Position numbers and translations under genes: made by a program
Shown here: positions 15,453-25,286 of the stretch, piece after piece
How the letters are laid out: each line of letters begins with the position of its first letter
Numbering within the stretch: the first letter of the stretch is position 1
The notes under the pieces: model-generated
The model's input: the letters and a program-made list of their open reading frames with translations, nothing else
What the model was told of the DNA's origin: nothing
The model's database searches: none
Assembly (NCBI GenBank): GCA_004212735.1
Contig: SHBD01000003.1
Coordinates: 62,001 to 126,000, forward strand
Source of the DNA: SAR116 cluster bacterium
GTDB lineage: Bacteria > Pseudomonadota > Alphaproteobacteria > Puniceispirillales > Puniceispirillaceae
Length of the DNA stretch: 64,000 nucleotides
Direction: 5' to 3'

Positions 15453-16940
15453 ATGAAAATTAGATCTTCATATTTGTGGGCCGGATTGGTCGCGCTTGCT
15501 GTTGTTGGATGGATGGTGTCGGATGATCTGTTGAGCCAGCGCGATGATGCCGACAAGGAAATGTCTTCAGCAGCGGTGGGTACAGGTGATGCGTTGGCGG
15601 ATGAAGGCGATGACAGTGCCAAGAGCAGCGCGCAGCCCGTATCAGCGGAGCGAAGCTTCATTGTCTCCGCCCGTCAGGTTAAGAATGAAACGATCCCAAG
15701 GTTGATCCGGGCAAACGGTATAGTCGAACCGGAGTATGAGGTGACGGTATCCTCAAAAATCGACGGTAACATTGTTGATGTACCGGCACGTGAAGGCGCA
15801 AATGTAGAGGCGGGTGATGTCCTCGTGGTCTTGGACAAAGACACGCTGCCTGCTCAGATTGCCGCGGCTCGCGCTGAAATCAAGGCGGCTGAAACGGCTT
15901 TGAATGCCGCAAGAGAGCAGTCACGCGGCACTCTGGAAGAAGAGTTGGCAGCCGCCCGGGCTGAGGTGGTGGCAGCGGAAACCGCGTACCGGGCATCGCT
16001 GGAACAATCGCGAAGCACACTCGAGGAGGAGCTTGCGGCGGCTGAGGCAAATCTTGCGGTTGCTAAAAAGCGAATGGAAATTTCAGAAAGGCTGGCACAA
16101 CAGAATTTCAGCGCTCCCCTTGAGCAGGTCCAGTTGAAAGCAGATTATGAAAACGCCCGGGCGACACTTGCCAAGATCAGGTTGCAGCAGGATTATCAGC
16201 TCGATGTTGATCAGGCGCAGTTAAAGGCAAATTTTGAAAATCGCCGCATGGCGCTTGCAAAAATCGAGATGGCTCAAAATTTCCGTGCGGATATTGAGGT
16301 GTCGCAGAACACTGCCCGACTTGAAGCGGCACGTTCAAATCTGTCGGTGTTGCTTTCGCAACTGGATGACTCGACCATTGTCGCGCCAAAGAATGGCAGG
16401 CTCGAGACAATTCATGTGGATGTTGGCGAGCGGCTTCGGCGGGATCAGGTGGCGGCAACCATACTCGGCATGGATAGTCTGTCGGTTGTTGTTGCGGTGC
16501 CGCAGACCAGTGTCTCACGGATTTCGATTGGTGATACGGTTGAAATTGATATTGCAGGTGCTGGCACGCATCAGGGCGAGGTGGTGAAAATTGCCTCGCA
16601 GACAAGTGCTGCCACGCGGACTTTTGATGTTGAGATTGTGGTTCCGAATGATGAGGGCAAGCTGCGCGCAGGCGTGACTGTTGAAGCTGCCATTGACATT
16701 GGGTCAGTGAGCGCATTCGCAATGTCCCCGGCGCATCTTTCGGTCGCTGGCGATGGGTCCCTTACGGCGAAAGTCAGTAACGAAGATATTGTCCGTTTAA
16801 TCCCGGTTGAAATGGTTCGCTCGGGTGCCGAACGCGTTTACGTGTCGGGGCTGGAGGATGGGATGATTCTACTTACTGTCGGCCAGGCATTTGTTGAGAA
16901 AGGTGATGCCGTGAACTATTCGTTGGGTGATGGTTCATGA
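15453..16940 (+). CDS. RND efflux periplasmic adaptor (membrane fusion protein)
   Basis: 495 residues. One N-terminal membrane anchor (about 8-24), a low-complexity acidic linker, then a biotinyl-lipoyl half (VSSKIDGNIVDVPAREGANVEAGDVL), a long alpha-helical hairpin (about 135-300), the second lipoyl half (APKNGRLETIHVDVGERL) and beta-barrel and membrane-proximal domains. The hairpin is unusual: each helix contains a 29-residue segment present twice (155-183/184-212 in the ascending arm, 225-253/254-282 in the descending arm). GGTGAG lies 7 bases before the ATG at 15453, which decides the start over a GTG at 15441. The stop overlaps the pump gene by 4 bp. It bridges the inner-membrane pump to an outer-membrane channel, but no TolC-like gene is in the window. 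Confidence 0.92.
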   Translation: MKIRSSYLWAGLVALAVVGWMVSDDLLSQRDDADKEMSSAAVGTGDALADEGDDSAKSSAQPVSAERSFIVSARQVKNETIPRLIRANGIVEPEYEVTVSSKIDGNIVDVPAREGANVEAGDVLVVLDKDTLPAQIAAARAEIKAAETALNAAREQSRGTLEEELAAARAEVVAAETAYRASLEQSRSTLEEELAAAEANLAVAKKRMEISERLAQQNFSAPLEQVQLKADYENARATLAKIRLQQDYQLDVDQAQLKANFENRRMALAKIEMAQNFRADIEVSQNTARLEAARSNLSVLLSQLDDSTIVAPKNGRLETIHVDVGERLRRDQVAATILGMDSLSVVVAVPQTSVSRISIGDTVEIDIAGAGTHQGEVVKIASQTSAATRTFDVEIVVPNDEGKLRAGVTVEAAIDIGSVSAFAMSPAHLSVAGDGSLTAKVSNEDIVRLIPVEMVRSGAERVYVSGLEDGMILLTVGQAFVEKGDAVNYSLGDGS

Positions 16941-19900
16941 ATTCGTTGATTGCGGCGGCATTTTCCCGGACCAGTGCAATTTTGCTGACCTTGATGCTGC
17001 TGGGTGCCATCGGTATTGTCTCTTACATCCAGATTCCCAAAGAAGCGCGACCTGACGTTGACATACCGGTTGCCTATGTCTCAGTTGGCTATGAAGGCAT
17101 TTCTCCGGATGATGCGGAAAGGCTGCTGGTAAAGCCACTGGAGAAGCACCTTCGCACGGTCGAAGGCCTTGACGTGATGAAATCTGTCGCGTCTGAGGGC
17201 TACGCCTCTGTATCGTTGGAATTTGCCGCTGGCGAGGATATTGATTTGGTGTTGGCAGACGTGCGCAAGGCCGTTGATGACGCCAAGCCTGATTTGCCCA
17301 CAGATGCAGATGAGCCAAAGGTAATAGAGGTCAGCCTCTCACTATTTCCTGTGCTGACCGCGGCCTTGTATGGAACGGTGTCTGAGCGTGACATGGTGCA
17401 GGCTGCCCGTGACATTAAGGACAAGCTGGAAGCATTGCCGGGCGTTCTGGAAGTTGAGATCGGTGGTGACCGCGAAGAAGTTCTGGAAATCTTGGTCGAT
17501 GCCTCGGCGATGGAGGCCTACGGTCTTGATCCAAATGTGGTTAGGGGTCTGGTCAAGGGAAACAATCAACTGGTTACTGCCGGTGCGATTGATGATGGCG
17601 GAGGGCGTCTACTGGTAAAAGTTCCCGGTGTCATAGAGACCATAGATGATCTGATCAACATGCCCATCAAGGCAAGTGACGGCACAAGCATCAAGTTTGG
17701 TGACGTTGCCGTCGTGCGCCGCGCCTTCCGTCAGGCTGAGGGATGGTCCCGGGTCAATGGTGAGGCAGCAATTGTATTGGATGTGCGCAAACGTGTCGGT
17801 TCCAACATCATCAATGTCATTGAGGCGGCCCGTGAGGTGATTGACGAGGAGGCACCGAAGATTGGCGATGACGTCAAGGTCAGCTATCTTTTTGATGACT
17901 CCAAGGATGTCCGCAACCTGCTCAGCGATCTTGGTAACAATGTTGGGGCGGCGGTGATCATCGTGATGGTGGTGGTTCTTGCCGTGCTGGGAATTCGCAA
18001 CGCATCACTTGTGGGTCTGGCAATTCCCGGTTCCTTTCTTATGGGCATAACCGTGTTGAATTCGATCGGTGTTACGATGAACATCATCGTTCTGTTCTCG
18101 CTCATTCTGGTGGCTGGAATGTTGGTTGATGGCGTGATCGTCACGACAGAATATGCCGATCGCCGGATTGCCATGGGCGAGAGCCGCCGCACCGCCTATC
18201 GTGTGGGCGCACAGCGCATGGCCTGGCCAATCATTACCTCGACAGTCACAACATTGATGGTCTTCATGCCGTTGCTGTTTTGGCCAGGAATTGTTGGCCA
18301 GTTCATGAAATATCTGCCGATGACAGTGATCGCGGTTTTGCTGTCATCACTCTTCATGGCCTTGATCTTCATCCCCGTCCTTGGCGGTATGATCGGCAAG
18401 AAGACGGTGGCGAAGCATGCAGTTTCGGCGACAGCTCCTCGGTTCTACCGGCGTCTATTGAAGTTTGCGGTGAGGCGACCGGCTATTACCATGCTGGCGG
18501 TTATCGTGGTGATAGTATCGGCCTTTATGGGGTATGGTCGGGCTGGTCTCGGCGTTTCCTTTTTTCCTGATATTGAGCCGGATCAGGCACAAGTTCAGGT
18601 GCTCGCAAGAGGCGACCTCTCGGCGCGTGAGCGTGATCTTCTGGTGCAGCAGACAGAACAAAATATTAACTCCGTCGAGGGTGTTCAGGATTTCTATGCG
18701 CGGTCCTTTCGTTCTGGTGGCGATGGCAATCAGGCGCCCCGGGATTCGGTTGGTACCATACGCACGGTGTTTGCTGAGTGGAATGAGCGGGAGAAAGCAT
18801 CGAGCCTGATGGATCAGATGCGGGACTTGGTGGCTGATCTTGCCGGAGCCGACATCAGCATCACAAAACAACAGGAAGGCCCGGGTGGTGCCCTGCCGAT
18901 TGCCATTGATATTCTTGGTGATGATCTGGACGACCTTGCCGCGGCCACAGATGATTTGGTAGCCCGTATGGAGAAGCTTGGCGGATTCGTTGATATCACC
19001 GACAGCCGCCCATTGCCCGGCATGGAATGGACACTTGTTACGGATCGGGATGCTGCAAGTCGGCATGGTGTGTCAATTGCCGGTCTTGGTACAATGATCA
19101 AGATGTTAACGCGCGGCGTTCGTATTTCCGACTATCGGCCTGACGATTCCGAGGATGAGTTGGACGTCGTTATGCGGTTTCTGGGTGATCAGCGCAATCT
19201 TGACAGGCTGAAGGAATTGCGGGTGCCAACAGCCGCCGGTGCGTTTGTGCCATTATCAGTGTTTGCAACCCTGCAACCACAGCCCAAACGCGGTGACATT
19301 GAGCGCCAAGATGGCCAGCGCTACATGTATATAAAGTCGGATGTCATGACCGGTGTGCTGGCTGGTGAGAGGCTTGAGGCCATCAAGACCACACTCGCCG
19401 AACAGCCACTTGCCCAAGACGTGCAGGTGAAATTTGGTGGTGAAGACGAGGATATTGCCGAAACGCAGGCATTTCTGGGGCAGTCTTTCATGATCTCCAT
19501 GGTGCTGATGGCTATTGTCCTGATGGTTCAGTTCAACTCCGGCTGGCAGGCCTTTGTCACGATGTCGGCGATTGTGCTGTCGACCGGGGGTGTTGTTCTT
19601 GGCCTGTGGGCCGCAGGTCAGCCATTTGGTATCGTCATGTGCGGCCTCGGCGTGATTTCGCTGGCCGGCATTGTGGTGAACAACAATATCGTTCTGATAG
19701 ATACATTTAACGAATATCGCGGGCGTGGTTACAGCGCTGGACATGCTGCGTTCCGGGCTGGCCTTGTCAGGTTCAGGCCGGTTGTTCTGACAGCGGTAAC
19801 AACCATACTTGGCCTGATGCCGATGGTGTTCCAACTGACAATCAAGATTCTCGACCGGGAAATTCTTGTTGGCGCGCCATCATCGCAATGGTGGACACAA

Positions 19901-20077
19901 CTATCGAGCACCATTGCCGGTGGTCTTACCTTTGCAACTATCCTGACTTTGGTCGCAACGCCAGCCATGCTTGTTATTGGCGGTGCATTTGTGCGTGGTA
20001 GTAAACCGGCATCTCCGGGCCTGATCAGGTGGGTTCTGGCATTGAGGTCAAAAAGGTTGGCACCAGCCCAAGGTTAG
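16937..20077 (+). CDS. RND-family efflux pump, inner-membrane permease subunit
   Basis: 1046 residues, the usual HAE-type RND size, with twelve predicted membrane helices in two repeats and two large periplasmic loops (about 35-330 and 555-870). N-terminal FSRTSAILLTLMLLGAIGIVSYIQIPKEARPD is typical. The proton-relay region of TM4 reads GMLVDGVIVTTEY, where AcrB has two adjacent aspartates; here the second is Gly. In TM10 VNNNIVLID replaces the AcrB lysine with Asn. Such substitutions occur in environmental RND subgroups, so the pump may use a different relay. It is coupled to the adaptor gene by ATGA overlap. Substrate unknown. The 3' end overlaps the convergent amidase by 4 bp. Confidence 0.93.
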   Translation: MNSLIAAAFSRTSAILLTLMLLGAIGIVSYIQIPKEARPDVDIPVAYVSVGYEGISPDDAERLLVKPLEKHLRTVEGLDVMKSVASEGYASVSLEFAAGEDIDLVLADVRKAVDDAKPDLPTDADEPKVIEVSLSLFPVLTAALYGTVSERDMVQAARDIKDKLEALPGVLEVEIGGDREEVLEILVDASAMEAYGLDPNVVRGLVKGNNQLVTAGAIDDGGGRLLVKVPGVIETIDDLINMPIKASDGTSIKFGDVAVVRRAFRQAEGWSRVNGEAAIVLDVRKRVGSNIINVIEAAREVIDEEAPKIGDDVKVSYLFDDSKDVRNLLSDLGNNVGAAVIIVMVVVLAVLGIRNASLVGLAIPGSFLMGITVLNSIGVTMNIIVLFSLILVAGMLVDGVIVTTEYADRRIAMGESRRTAYRVGAQRMAWPIITSTVTTLMVFMPLLFWPGIVGQFMKYLPMTVIAVLLSSLFMALIFIPVLGGMIGKKTVAKHAVSATAPRFYRRLLKFAVRRPAITMLAVIVVIVSAFMGYGRAGLGVSFFPDIEPDQAQVQVLARGDLSARERDLLVQQTEQNINSVEGVQDFYARSFRSGGDGNQAPRDSVGTIRTVFAEWNEREKASSLMDQMRDLVADLAGADISITKQQEGPGGALPIAIDILGDDLDDLAAATDDLVARMEKLGGFVDITDSRPLPGMEWTLVTDRDAASRHGVSIAGLGTMIKMLTRGVRISDYRPDDSEDELDVVMRFLGDQRNLDRLKELRVPTAAGAFVPLSVFATLQPQPKRGDIERQDGQRYMYIKSDVMTGVLAGERLEAIKTTLAEQPLAQDVQVKFGGEDEDIAETQAFLGQSFMISMVLMAIVLMVQFNSGWQAFVTMSAIVLSTGGVVLGLWAAGQPFGIVMCGLGVISLAGIVVNNNIVLIDTFNEYRGRGYSAGHAAFRAGLVRFRPVVLTAVTTILGLMPMVFQLTIKILDREILVGAPSSQWWTQLSSTIAGGLTFATILTLVATPAMLVIGGAFVRGSKPASPGLIRWVLALRSKRLAPAQG

Positions 20078-21420
20078 CCGCGGATAACTGACTCTGCACC
20101 TGCGGCGATGGCCAGCAGCCGCCTGTCATGTTTGTGCGAACCCATCAGAGACAAGCCCACTGGCGCTGTTCCCTGTTTGTGGCACGGAATCGTAATTGTC
20201 GGTCTGTCGAGGAAATTCGCCAGTGCTGTATTGCGCAGGGCCATGCCGCTCATTTTCATTTTCGCGTCAATTGTTGAAAGTGCCTCAATCTTTGGAGGAA
20301 TGAGTGGGGATGTTGGCATTGCCAGCGCGTCATAGAAGCGTGTCTGTTGCCAAACCAGCTGCATCGTCTGCCGACGTATGGTGAATTGATCAATGTAATC
20401 GGCCGCTAGAATATCGCTGCCAGAGTTGATGCGCGACGCAACAAAAGGGTCATAGCTTTCACGTATGTCGCTTTGTAGCCGGTCTCGATGAAGGGCATAG
20501 GCTTCGGCGGCAACAATGCTCTTGGGATTGTTTGCGGGGCGTAGTTCTTCGAGGGTGTCGAGACTGATTTCGCTGATTATCGCACCTGCGGCACTGAGCC
20601 TCTGGACAGCTTCGTCGAAGCTGGTGGCAACCGCATCATCCAGCCCGTCAAACAAATAGCCGACCGGCATGGCAAGGCGAAGCCCTTTGAGCGGAAAGGG
20701 TGTTTCCGCCGCGCCGTCACCACCGGCCATGATGCTGTCCATGATGGCGGCGCAGTCAACGCTATTGCTCATCGGGCCAGCTGCATCAAACGAGGTTGAG
20801 AGAGGATAAACTCCATTGCCTGGCATCCGCGTCGAAGTTGGTTTGAGGCCAACAATGCCGCAAAATGCAGCCGGTGTTCGGGTTGAGCCACCTGTGTCTG
20901 AACCGATGGTTGCCGGTGCCATGCCATCACTGATCGAGACGGCGCTGCCGGATGATGAGCCACCAGCAACCCGGCCGCCATCGATTTGGCGTTCAAAAGG
21001 GCTCCTGGGGTCACCGTAATGTGGGTTCATTCCAAGGCCCGAGAAGGCGAATTCTGTCATATTGGTACGCCCGATGAGAATGAAGCCGGCCGCTTTCAAC
21101 CGGCTGACAACACGGGCGTCCGTTGTGGCGGCGGCATTGTCTGCCATAACGGTCGAACCGGCACGGGTCACCTCGCCCCTTACATCGAACAGATCCTTGA
21201 TCGAGAGTGGAATGCCGGCAAAGGGTGGCAGCGCATGGCCATTCTGTCGCGCTCTGTCAATGTGATCGGCTTCAACGCGCACACGGTCACTATACACCTC
21301 GATAAAGGCGCGCTTGCCATCTTCGCTTGCAATCGCCTCAAGGCAGGTTTCAGTCAGCTCACGCGCGGTGAGATCACCTGCGGCAAGCGCTCTGGATAAC
21401 GTGTTCAGATAAAATGTCAT
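20074..21420 (-). CDS. Amidase (amidase signature family)
   Basis: 448 residues. The Ser-cisSer-Lys machinery is visible: the lysine in [12 protein letters not shown], and the glycine/serine-rich signature [17 protein letters not shown] followed by [23 protein letters not shown]. Members hydrolyse linear amides (for example indoleacetamide, allophanate, aryl or acyl amides); GatA of tRNA amidation is a relative but is longer and sits with gatB/gatC. The start is placed at ATG 21420, where the family-typical N-terminal helix begins, leaving about 96 bp to the divergent choline dehydrogenase; upstream start codons exist to 21528 but would overlap that gene. It is probably a catabolic amidase of unknown substrate. 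Confidence 0.88.
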   Translation of the reverse strand: MTFYLNTLSRALAAGDLTARELTETCLEAIASEDGKRAFIEVYSDRVRVEADHIDRARQNGHALPPFAGIPLSIKDLFDVRGEVTRAGSTVMADNAAATTDARVVSRLKAAGFILIGRTNMTEFAFSGLGMNPHYGDPRSPFERQIDGGRVAGGSSSGSAVSISDGMAPATIGSDTGGSTRTPAAFCGIVGLKPTSTRMPGNGVYPLSTSFDAAGPMSNSVDCAAIMDSIMAGGDGAAETPFPLKGLRLAMPVGYLFDGLDDAVATSFDEAVQRLSAAGAIISEISLDTLEELRPANNPKSIVAAEAYALHRDRLQSDIRESYDPFVASRINSGSDILAADYIDQFTIRRQTMQLVWQQTRFYDALAMPTSPLIPPKIEALSTIDAKMKMSGMALRNTALANFLDRPTITIPCHKQGTAPVGLSLMGSHKHDRRLLAIAAGAESVIRG

Positions 21421-21516
21421 TTCGTCAGTATGGCCGTGCATTCGGAAAAAATCATCCCGTTTTTGCCACCTATCAGCCATCTTGACTTGGCCGGGATGAC
21501 TGCGGATAGTCGTGCC

Positions 21517-23178
21517 ATGGAAACGCAAAATTTTGATTACATTATCGTTGGTTCAGGTTCGGCAGGTAGTGCCATGGCCTATCGTCTTGGTGAGGATGGA
21601 ACGCACAGAATTCTGGTTCTGGAATTTGGTGGTTCCGACATTGGCCCATTGGTGCAAATGCCGGCTGCATTGTCCTATCCAATGAACATGTCGCGCTATG
21701 ACTGGGGATATGTTGCGGAACCCGATGAAGGGCTTGGAGGCAGACGGCTTGTCTGTCCTCGCGGCAAGGTCATCGGCGGGTCCTCGTCAATAAATGGCAT
21801 GATCTATGTACGGGGCAATGCGGGTGACTACGCACATTGGGAAGAAGCCGGCGCAACCGGATGGGGGTATGCGGATGTATTGCCCTATTTCCGCCGGATG
21901 GAACAATCGCATGGCGGTGAGACACCATGGCGCGGAACCAAGGGACCGCTGCATGTGACACGTGGCCCCCGCGACAATCCACTGCATGATGCGTTCGTTG
22001 AGTCCGCCGAGGCCGCTGGCTATGTTCACACGCCTGATTACAATGGCTACCGACAGGAAGGGTTTGGCCCCGCCGACATGACTGTCTGGAAGGGGCGGCG
22101 TTGGTCGAGTGCAAACGCTTATTTGCGGCCAGCTCTCAAACGGGGAAATGTAACGCTGCTGAAAGGTGCTTTGGTCGACAAGGTGCTTTTTGACGGTAAG
22201 CGTGCCACCGGTGTAAGCTATATGCGAAATGGCCAGCAGCAATTGGCCACGGCAGCTGCTGAGGTGATTCTGGCTTCGGGAGCGATAAATTCTCCACAGA
22301 TTCTGCAACGTTCGGGAGTTGGGCCGGGACATGTCCTGCAGGCAGCCGATGTGCCGGTGATTACTGAGCGCAGAGCTGTCGGTGAGAATTTACAGGATCA
22401 TCTGGAGGTCTATTTTCAGGTTGCCTGTCTTCAACCGATCACACTCTACAAACATCTTGGGCTAATCTCAAAGGCGATGATCGGCGCGCAGTGGTTGTTC
22501 TTCAAATCTGGCCTTGGGGCGTCCAACCAATTTGAGACTTTGGGCTTCATCAGGTCGCGTGCGGGCGTCACCTATCCTGACATTCAATATCATTTTCTCC
22601 CCGTCGCGATCAGTTATGATGGCACGGCACCAGCTGCTGGACACGGGTTCCAGTTGCATGTCGGGCCGATGCGCTCAAAGTCACGTGGTTATGTGAGGAT
22701 TCGGGATGACCGGGCTGAAAGCGCGCCAAAAATCAAATTCAACTATATGAGTCATGATGATGATTGGCTGGAGTTTCGCCGGTGTATCAGGCTTAGCCGG
22801 GAGATCCTGCAACAGGCACCGATGGACCCCTTTCGCGGAGCGGAAATTCAGCCTGGCGATGACCAAACATCGGATGACCAGATTGATGCGTTTATCCGTG
22901 ATAATGCGGAGAGTGCCTATCATCCCTGTGGGACGGTGCGCATGGGGACAGTGGATGACCCGGGGGCGGTTGTTGATCCTGAGTGTCGTGTCATTGGTGT
23001 CGATGGGCTGCGCGTCGCAGACTCATCCATTTTTCCGCGTATCACCAACGGCAATCTGAATGCCCCCTCGATCATGACCGGAGAGAAGGCGGCAGACCAT
23101 ATTCTTGGCCGGCAGCCGCTGGCTCGGGCCAATGATGTTCCCTTTTCCCATCCAGATTGGGAAACCAGCCAGCGGTAA
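21517..23178 (+). CDS. betA: Choline dehydrogenase (GMC family)
   Basis: 553 residues, close to the 556 of E. coli BetA. FAD motif [20 protein letters not shown] at the N terminus; [37 protein letters not shown]; the BetA-like stretches [15 protein letters not shown] and [17 protein letters not shown]; then [10 protein letters not shown] with the catalytic His and [19 protein letters not shown]. It would oxidise choline to betaine aldehyde at the inner membrane. Start at ATG 21517 where the FAD strand begins. No betB or betI is adjacent, but formaldehyde-oxidation genes follow directly; they would deal with C1 units released when betaine is demethylated. Other methylated amino-alcohols are possible substrates. 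Confidence 0.85.
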   Translation: METQNFDYIIVGSGSAGSAMAYRLGEDGTHRILVLEFGGSDIGPLVQMPAALSYPMNMSRYDWGYVAEPDEGLGGRRLVCPRGKVIGGSSSINGMIYVRGNAGDYAHWEEAGATGWGYADVLPYFRRMEQSHGGETPWRGTKGPLHVTRGPRDNPLHDAFVESAEAAGYVHTPDYNGYRQEGFGPADMTVWKGRRWSSANAYLRPALKRGNVTLLKGALVDKVLFDGKRATGVSYMRNGQQQLATAAAEVILASGAINSPQILQRSGVGPGHVLQAADVPVITERRAVGENLQDHLEVYFQVACLQPITLYKHLGLISKAMIGAQWLFFKSGLGASNQFETLGFIRSRAGVTYPDIQYHFLPVAISYDGTAPAAGHGFQLHVGPMRSKSRGYVRIRDDRAESAPKIKFNYMSHDDDWLEFRRCIRLSREILQQAPMDPFRGAEIQPGDDQTSDDQIDAFIRDNAESAYHPCGTVRMGTVDDPGAVVDPECRVIGVDGLRVADSSIFPRITNGNLNAPSIMTGEKAADHILGRQPLARANDVPFSHPDWETSQR

Positions 23179-23316
23179 GCCTTTGGTTGTGGTGTAGCCA
23201 GGTTCATGATCAGCAAAAAACTGCCTTGAATTCTGACTGACTGTCGTGCCATCGTGCAGACAGTATAAAAGAAACCAAAAACACAAATAGAGTGAAATGT
23301 CTCGGGGAGTTGAGTG

Positions 23317-24426
23317 ATGAAGACGAGAGCCGCGGTTGCTATTCAGGCAGGAAAGCCACTTGAAATCATGGAGGTCGATCTTGACGGTCCCCGCGCTGGT
23401 GAGGTGCTGGTGGAAATCATGGCGACCGGCATTTGTCACACGGATGAATTCACCCTATCCGGTGCTGATCCCGAGGGTATGTTCCCAGCCATTCTTGGAC
23501 ATGAGGGTGCCGGTATTGTGCGTGAGGTAGGAGCGGGCGTGACCAGCGTAGAGCCTGGTGATCATGTTATCCCACTCTACACACCGGAATGCCGTGAGTG
23601 CGACTATTGCCTGCATCCAAAGACAAATCTCTGTCAGGCCATCCGCACAACGCAGGGACAGGGTGTGATGCCAGATGGCACCAGTCGTTTCTCAATCGAT
23701 GGCAAACCGGTTCTTCACTATATGGGAACATCGACATTTTCGAATTTTACTGTGCTGCCGGAAATCGCCCTTGCCAAAGTCGATAAGGCGGCGCCGTTTG
23801 ACAAGATTTGCTATATCGGCTGCGGCGTGACCACTGGTATCGGTGCCGTGATCAACACCGCCAAGGCGGAGCCGGGATGTAACGCGGTGGTATTTGGCCT
23901 TGGAGGTATCGGGCTGAATGTTATTCAGGGGCTGCGAATGATTGGAGCCAACATGATCGTTGGTGTTGATATGAATAACAGCAAAAAGGAATGGGGTGAA
24001 AAATTTGGAATGACGCATTTCGTCAACCCAAGCGAGGTTGGGGATAATCTTGTTGGTCACCTTGTCGAGTTGACGGGTGGCGGTGCTGATTATTCGTTTG
24101 AATGTATTGGCAACACATCTGTCATGAGACAAGCACTGGAATGTGCGCATAAGGGATGGGGCGAGTCCATTATCATCGGGGTCGCCGGAGCAGGGCAGGA
24201 AATCTCAACCCGTCCCTTCCAGCTGGTGACGGGACGTAGCTGGCGAGGCACAGCCTTTGGTGGTGCACGCGGTCGGACAGATGTGCCAAAGATTGTCGAT
24301 TGGTATATGCAGGGAAAGATCGATATTGACCCGATGATCACACATACGCTGGCGCTTGAGGATATCAACAAGGGCTTTGATCTTATGCACGCTGGTGAGT
24401 CAATCCGGTCGGTTGTTGTATTCTGA
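23317..24426 (+). CDS. frmA: S-(hydroxymethyl)glutathione dehydrogenase / class III alcohol dehydrogenase
   Basis: NAD-dependent, zinc-dependent oxidation of the formaldehyde-glutathione adduct to S-formylglutathione. 369 residues, standard length. Catalytic zinc ligands are in GICHTDEFTLSG (Cys) and LGHEGAGIV (His), with the later Cys in YIGCGVTTG. Structural zinc cysteines are in PECRECDYCLHPKTNLC. The coenzyme motif is FGLGGIGLNVIQG. The class III character is clear from the overall match and from the next gene, S-formylglutathione hydrolase. ATG 23317 has CGGGGAG upstream at suitable spacing; the GTG at 23314 is an alternative. Overlaps fghA by one base (TGATG). Confidence 0.95.
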   Translation: MKTRAAVAIQAGKPLEIMEVDLDGPRAGEVLVEIMATGICHTDEFTLSGADPEGMFPAILGHEGAGIVREVGAGVTSVEPGDHVIPLYTPECRECDYCLHPKTNLCQAIRTTQGQGVMPDGTSRFSIDGKPVLHYMGTSTFSNFTVLPEIALAKVDKAAPFDKICYIGCGVTTGIGAVINTAKAEPGCNAVVFGLGGIGLNVIQGLRMIGANMIVGVDMNNSKKEWGEKFGMTHFVNPSEVGDNLVGHLVELTGGGADYSFECIGNTSVMRQALECAHKGWGESIIIGVAGAGQEISTRPFQLVTGRSWRGTAFGGARGRTDVPKIVDWYMQGKIDIDPMITHTLALEDINKGFDLMHAGESIRSVVVF

Positions 24427-25253
24427 TGGAAATGGTTTCTACAGCCTTGTCCCATGGTGGAATACAGGGTGTTTATAGGCATCAGGCGGAAACCACTGGC
24501 TGCGAGATGACGTTTGCTGTCTTTATGCCGCCAGACAGTGACGGCCCTGTTCCCGTTCTCTGGTATCTGTCAGGCCTCACTTGTAGCCACGCCAATGTCA
24601 TGGAAAAGGGCGAATACCGGCGTCTGGCTGCCGAGCTTGGTATTGCCATAATCTGCCCTGACACCAGCCCGCGTGGGGATGCCGTGCCGGATGAAGCCGA
24701 TAACTGGCAATTCGGATCAGGTGCCGGCTTCTATCTTGATGCCACACAATCCCCCTATGCCAGACATTACCAAATGTATTCCTACATTCTGGGCGAGCTG
24801 TCAGAACTTGTTGCCGCCAATTTTGCCGTTGATATGTCGCGTCAGGGCATTTTTGGACATTCAATGGGCGGACATGGCGCTCTGATTATGGCACTCAAAA
24901 ATCCAGAGAGATTCAAAAGCTGTTCTGCTTTTGCGCCAATCGTCAATCCAATGACGGCAGACTGGTCGTCAACGGCTTTTGGCAAATATCTGGGTGATGA
25001 CACGGCCGGCTGGCGCGCATATGATGCTGTCGCCTTGATTGAGGATGGTCATGAGTTCTCTGATCTTCTTGTTGATCAGGGTGAGGCTGACAGCTTCCTC
25101 GACAATGGTCTGCGTCCTTGGTTGCTTGAGGCCGCTTGCCAGAAGTCAGATATCGAACTGACCTTGCGGATGCAGGTAGGCTATGATCATTCCTATTTTT
25201 TTATCTCAACATTTATGGATGATCATTTGCGCTGGCACGCTGCCCGCCTTTAG
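24426..25253 (+). CDS. fghA: S-formylglutathione hydrolase
   Basis: Serine esterase that splits S-formylglutathione into formate and glutathione, the second step of formaldehyde detoxification. 275 residues in the alpha/beta hydrolase (esterase D) fold. The nucleophile is in GHSMGGHGALI (Ser near residue 147); the oxyanion region is PVLWYLSGLTCSHANVMEKG; the catalytic His lies in YDHSYFFI near the C terminus. The start overlaps the frmA stop by one base, so the two are one operon. Formate dehydrogenase, the next step, is not in the window. Confidence 0.95.
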   Translation: MEMVSTALSHGGIQGVYRHQAETTGCEMTFAVFMPPDSDGPVPVLWYLSGLTCSHANVMEKGEYRRLAAELGIAIICPDTSPRGDAVPDEADNWQFGSGAGFYLDATQSPYARHYQMYSYILGELSELVAANFAVDMSRQGIFGHSMGGHGALIMALKNPERFKSCSAFAPIVNPMTADWSSTAFGKYLGDDTAGWRAYDAVALIEDGHEFSDLLVDQGEADSFLDNGLRPWLLEAACQKSDIELTLRMQVGYDHSYFFISTFMDDHLRWHAARL

Positions 25254-25286
25254 ATCTCGGTTTAAATCTTTGGAGAGGGTGTGGCG

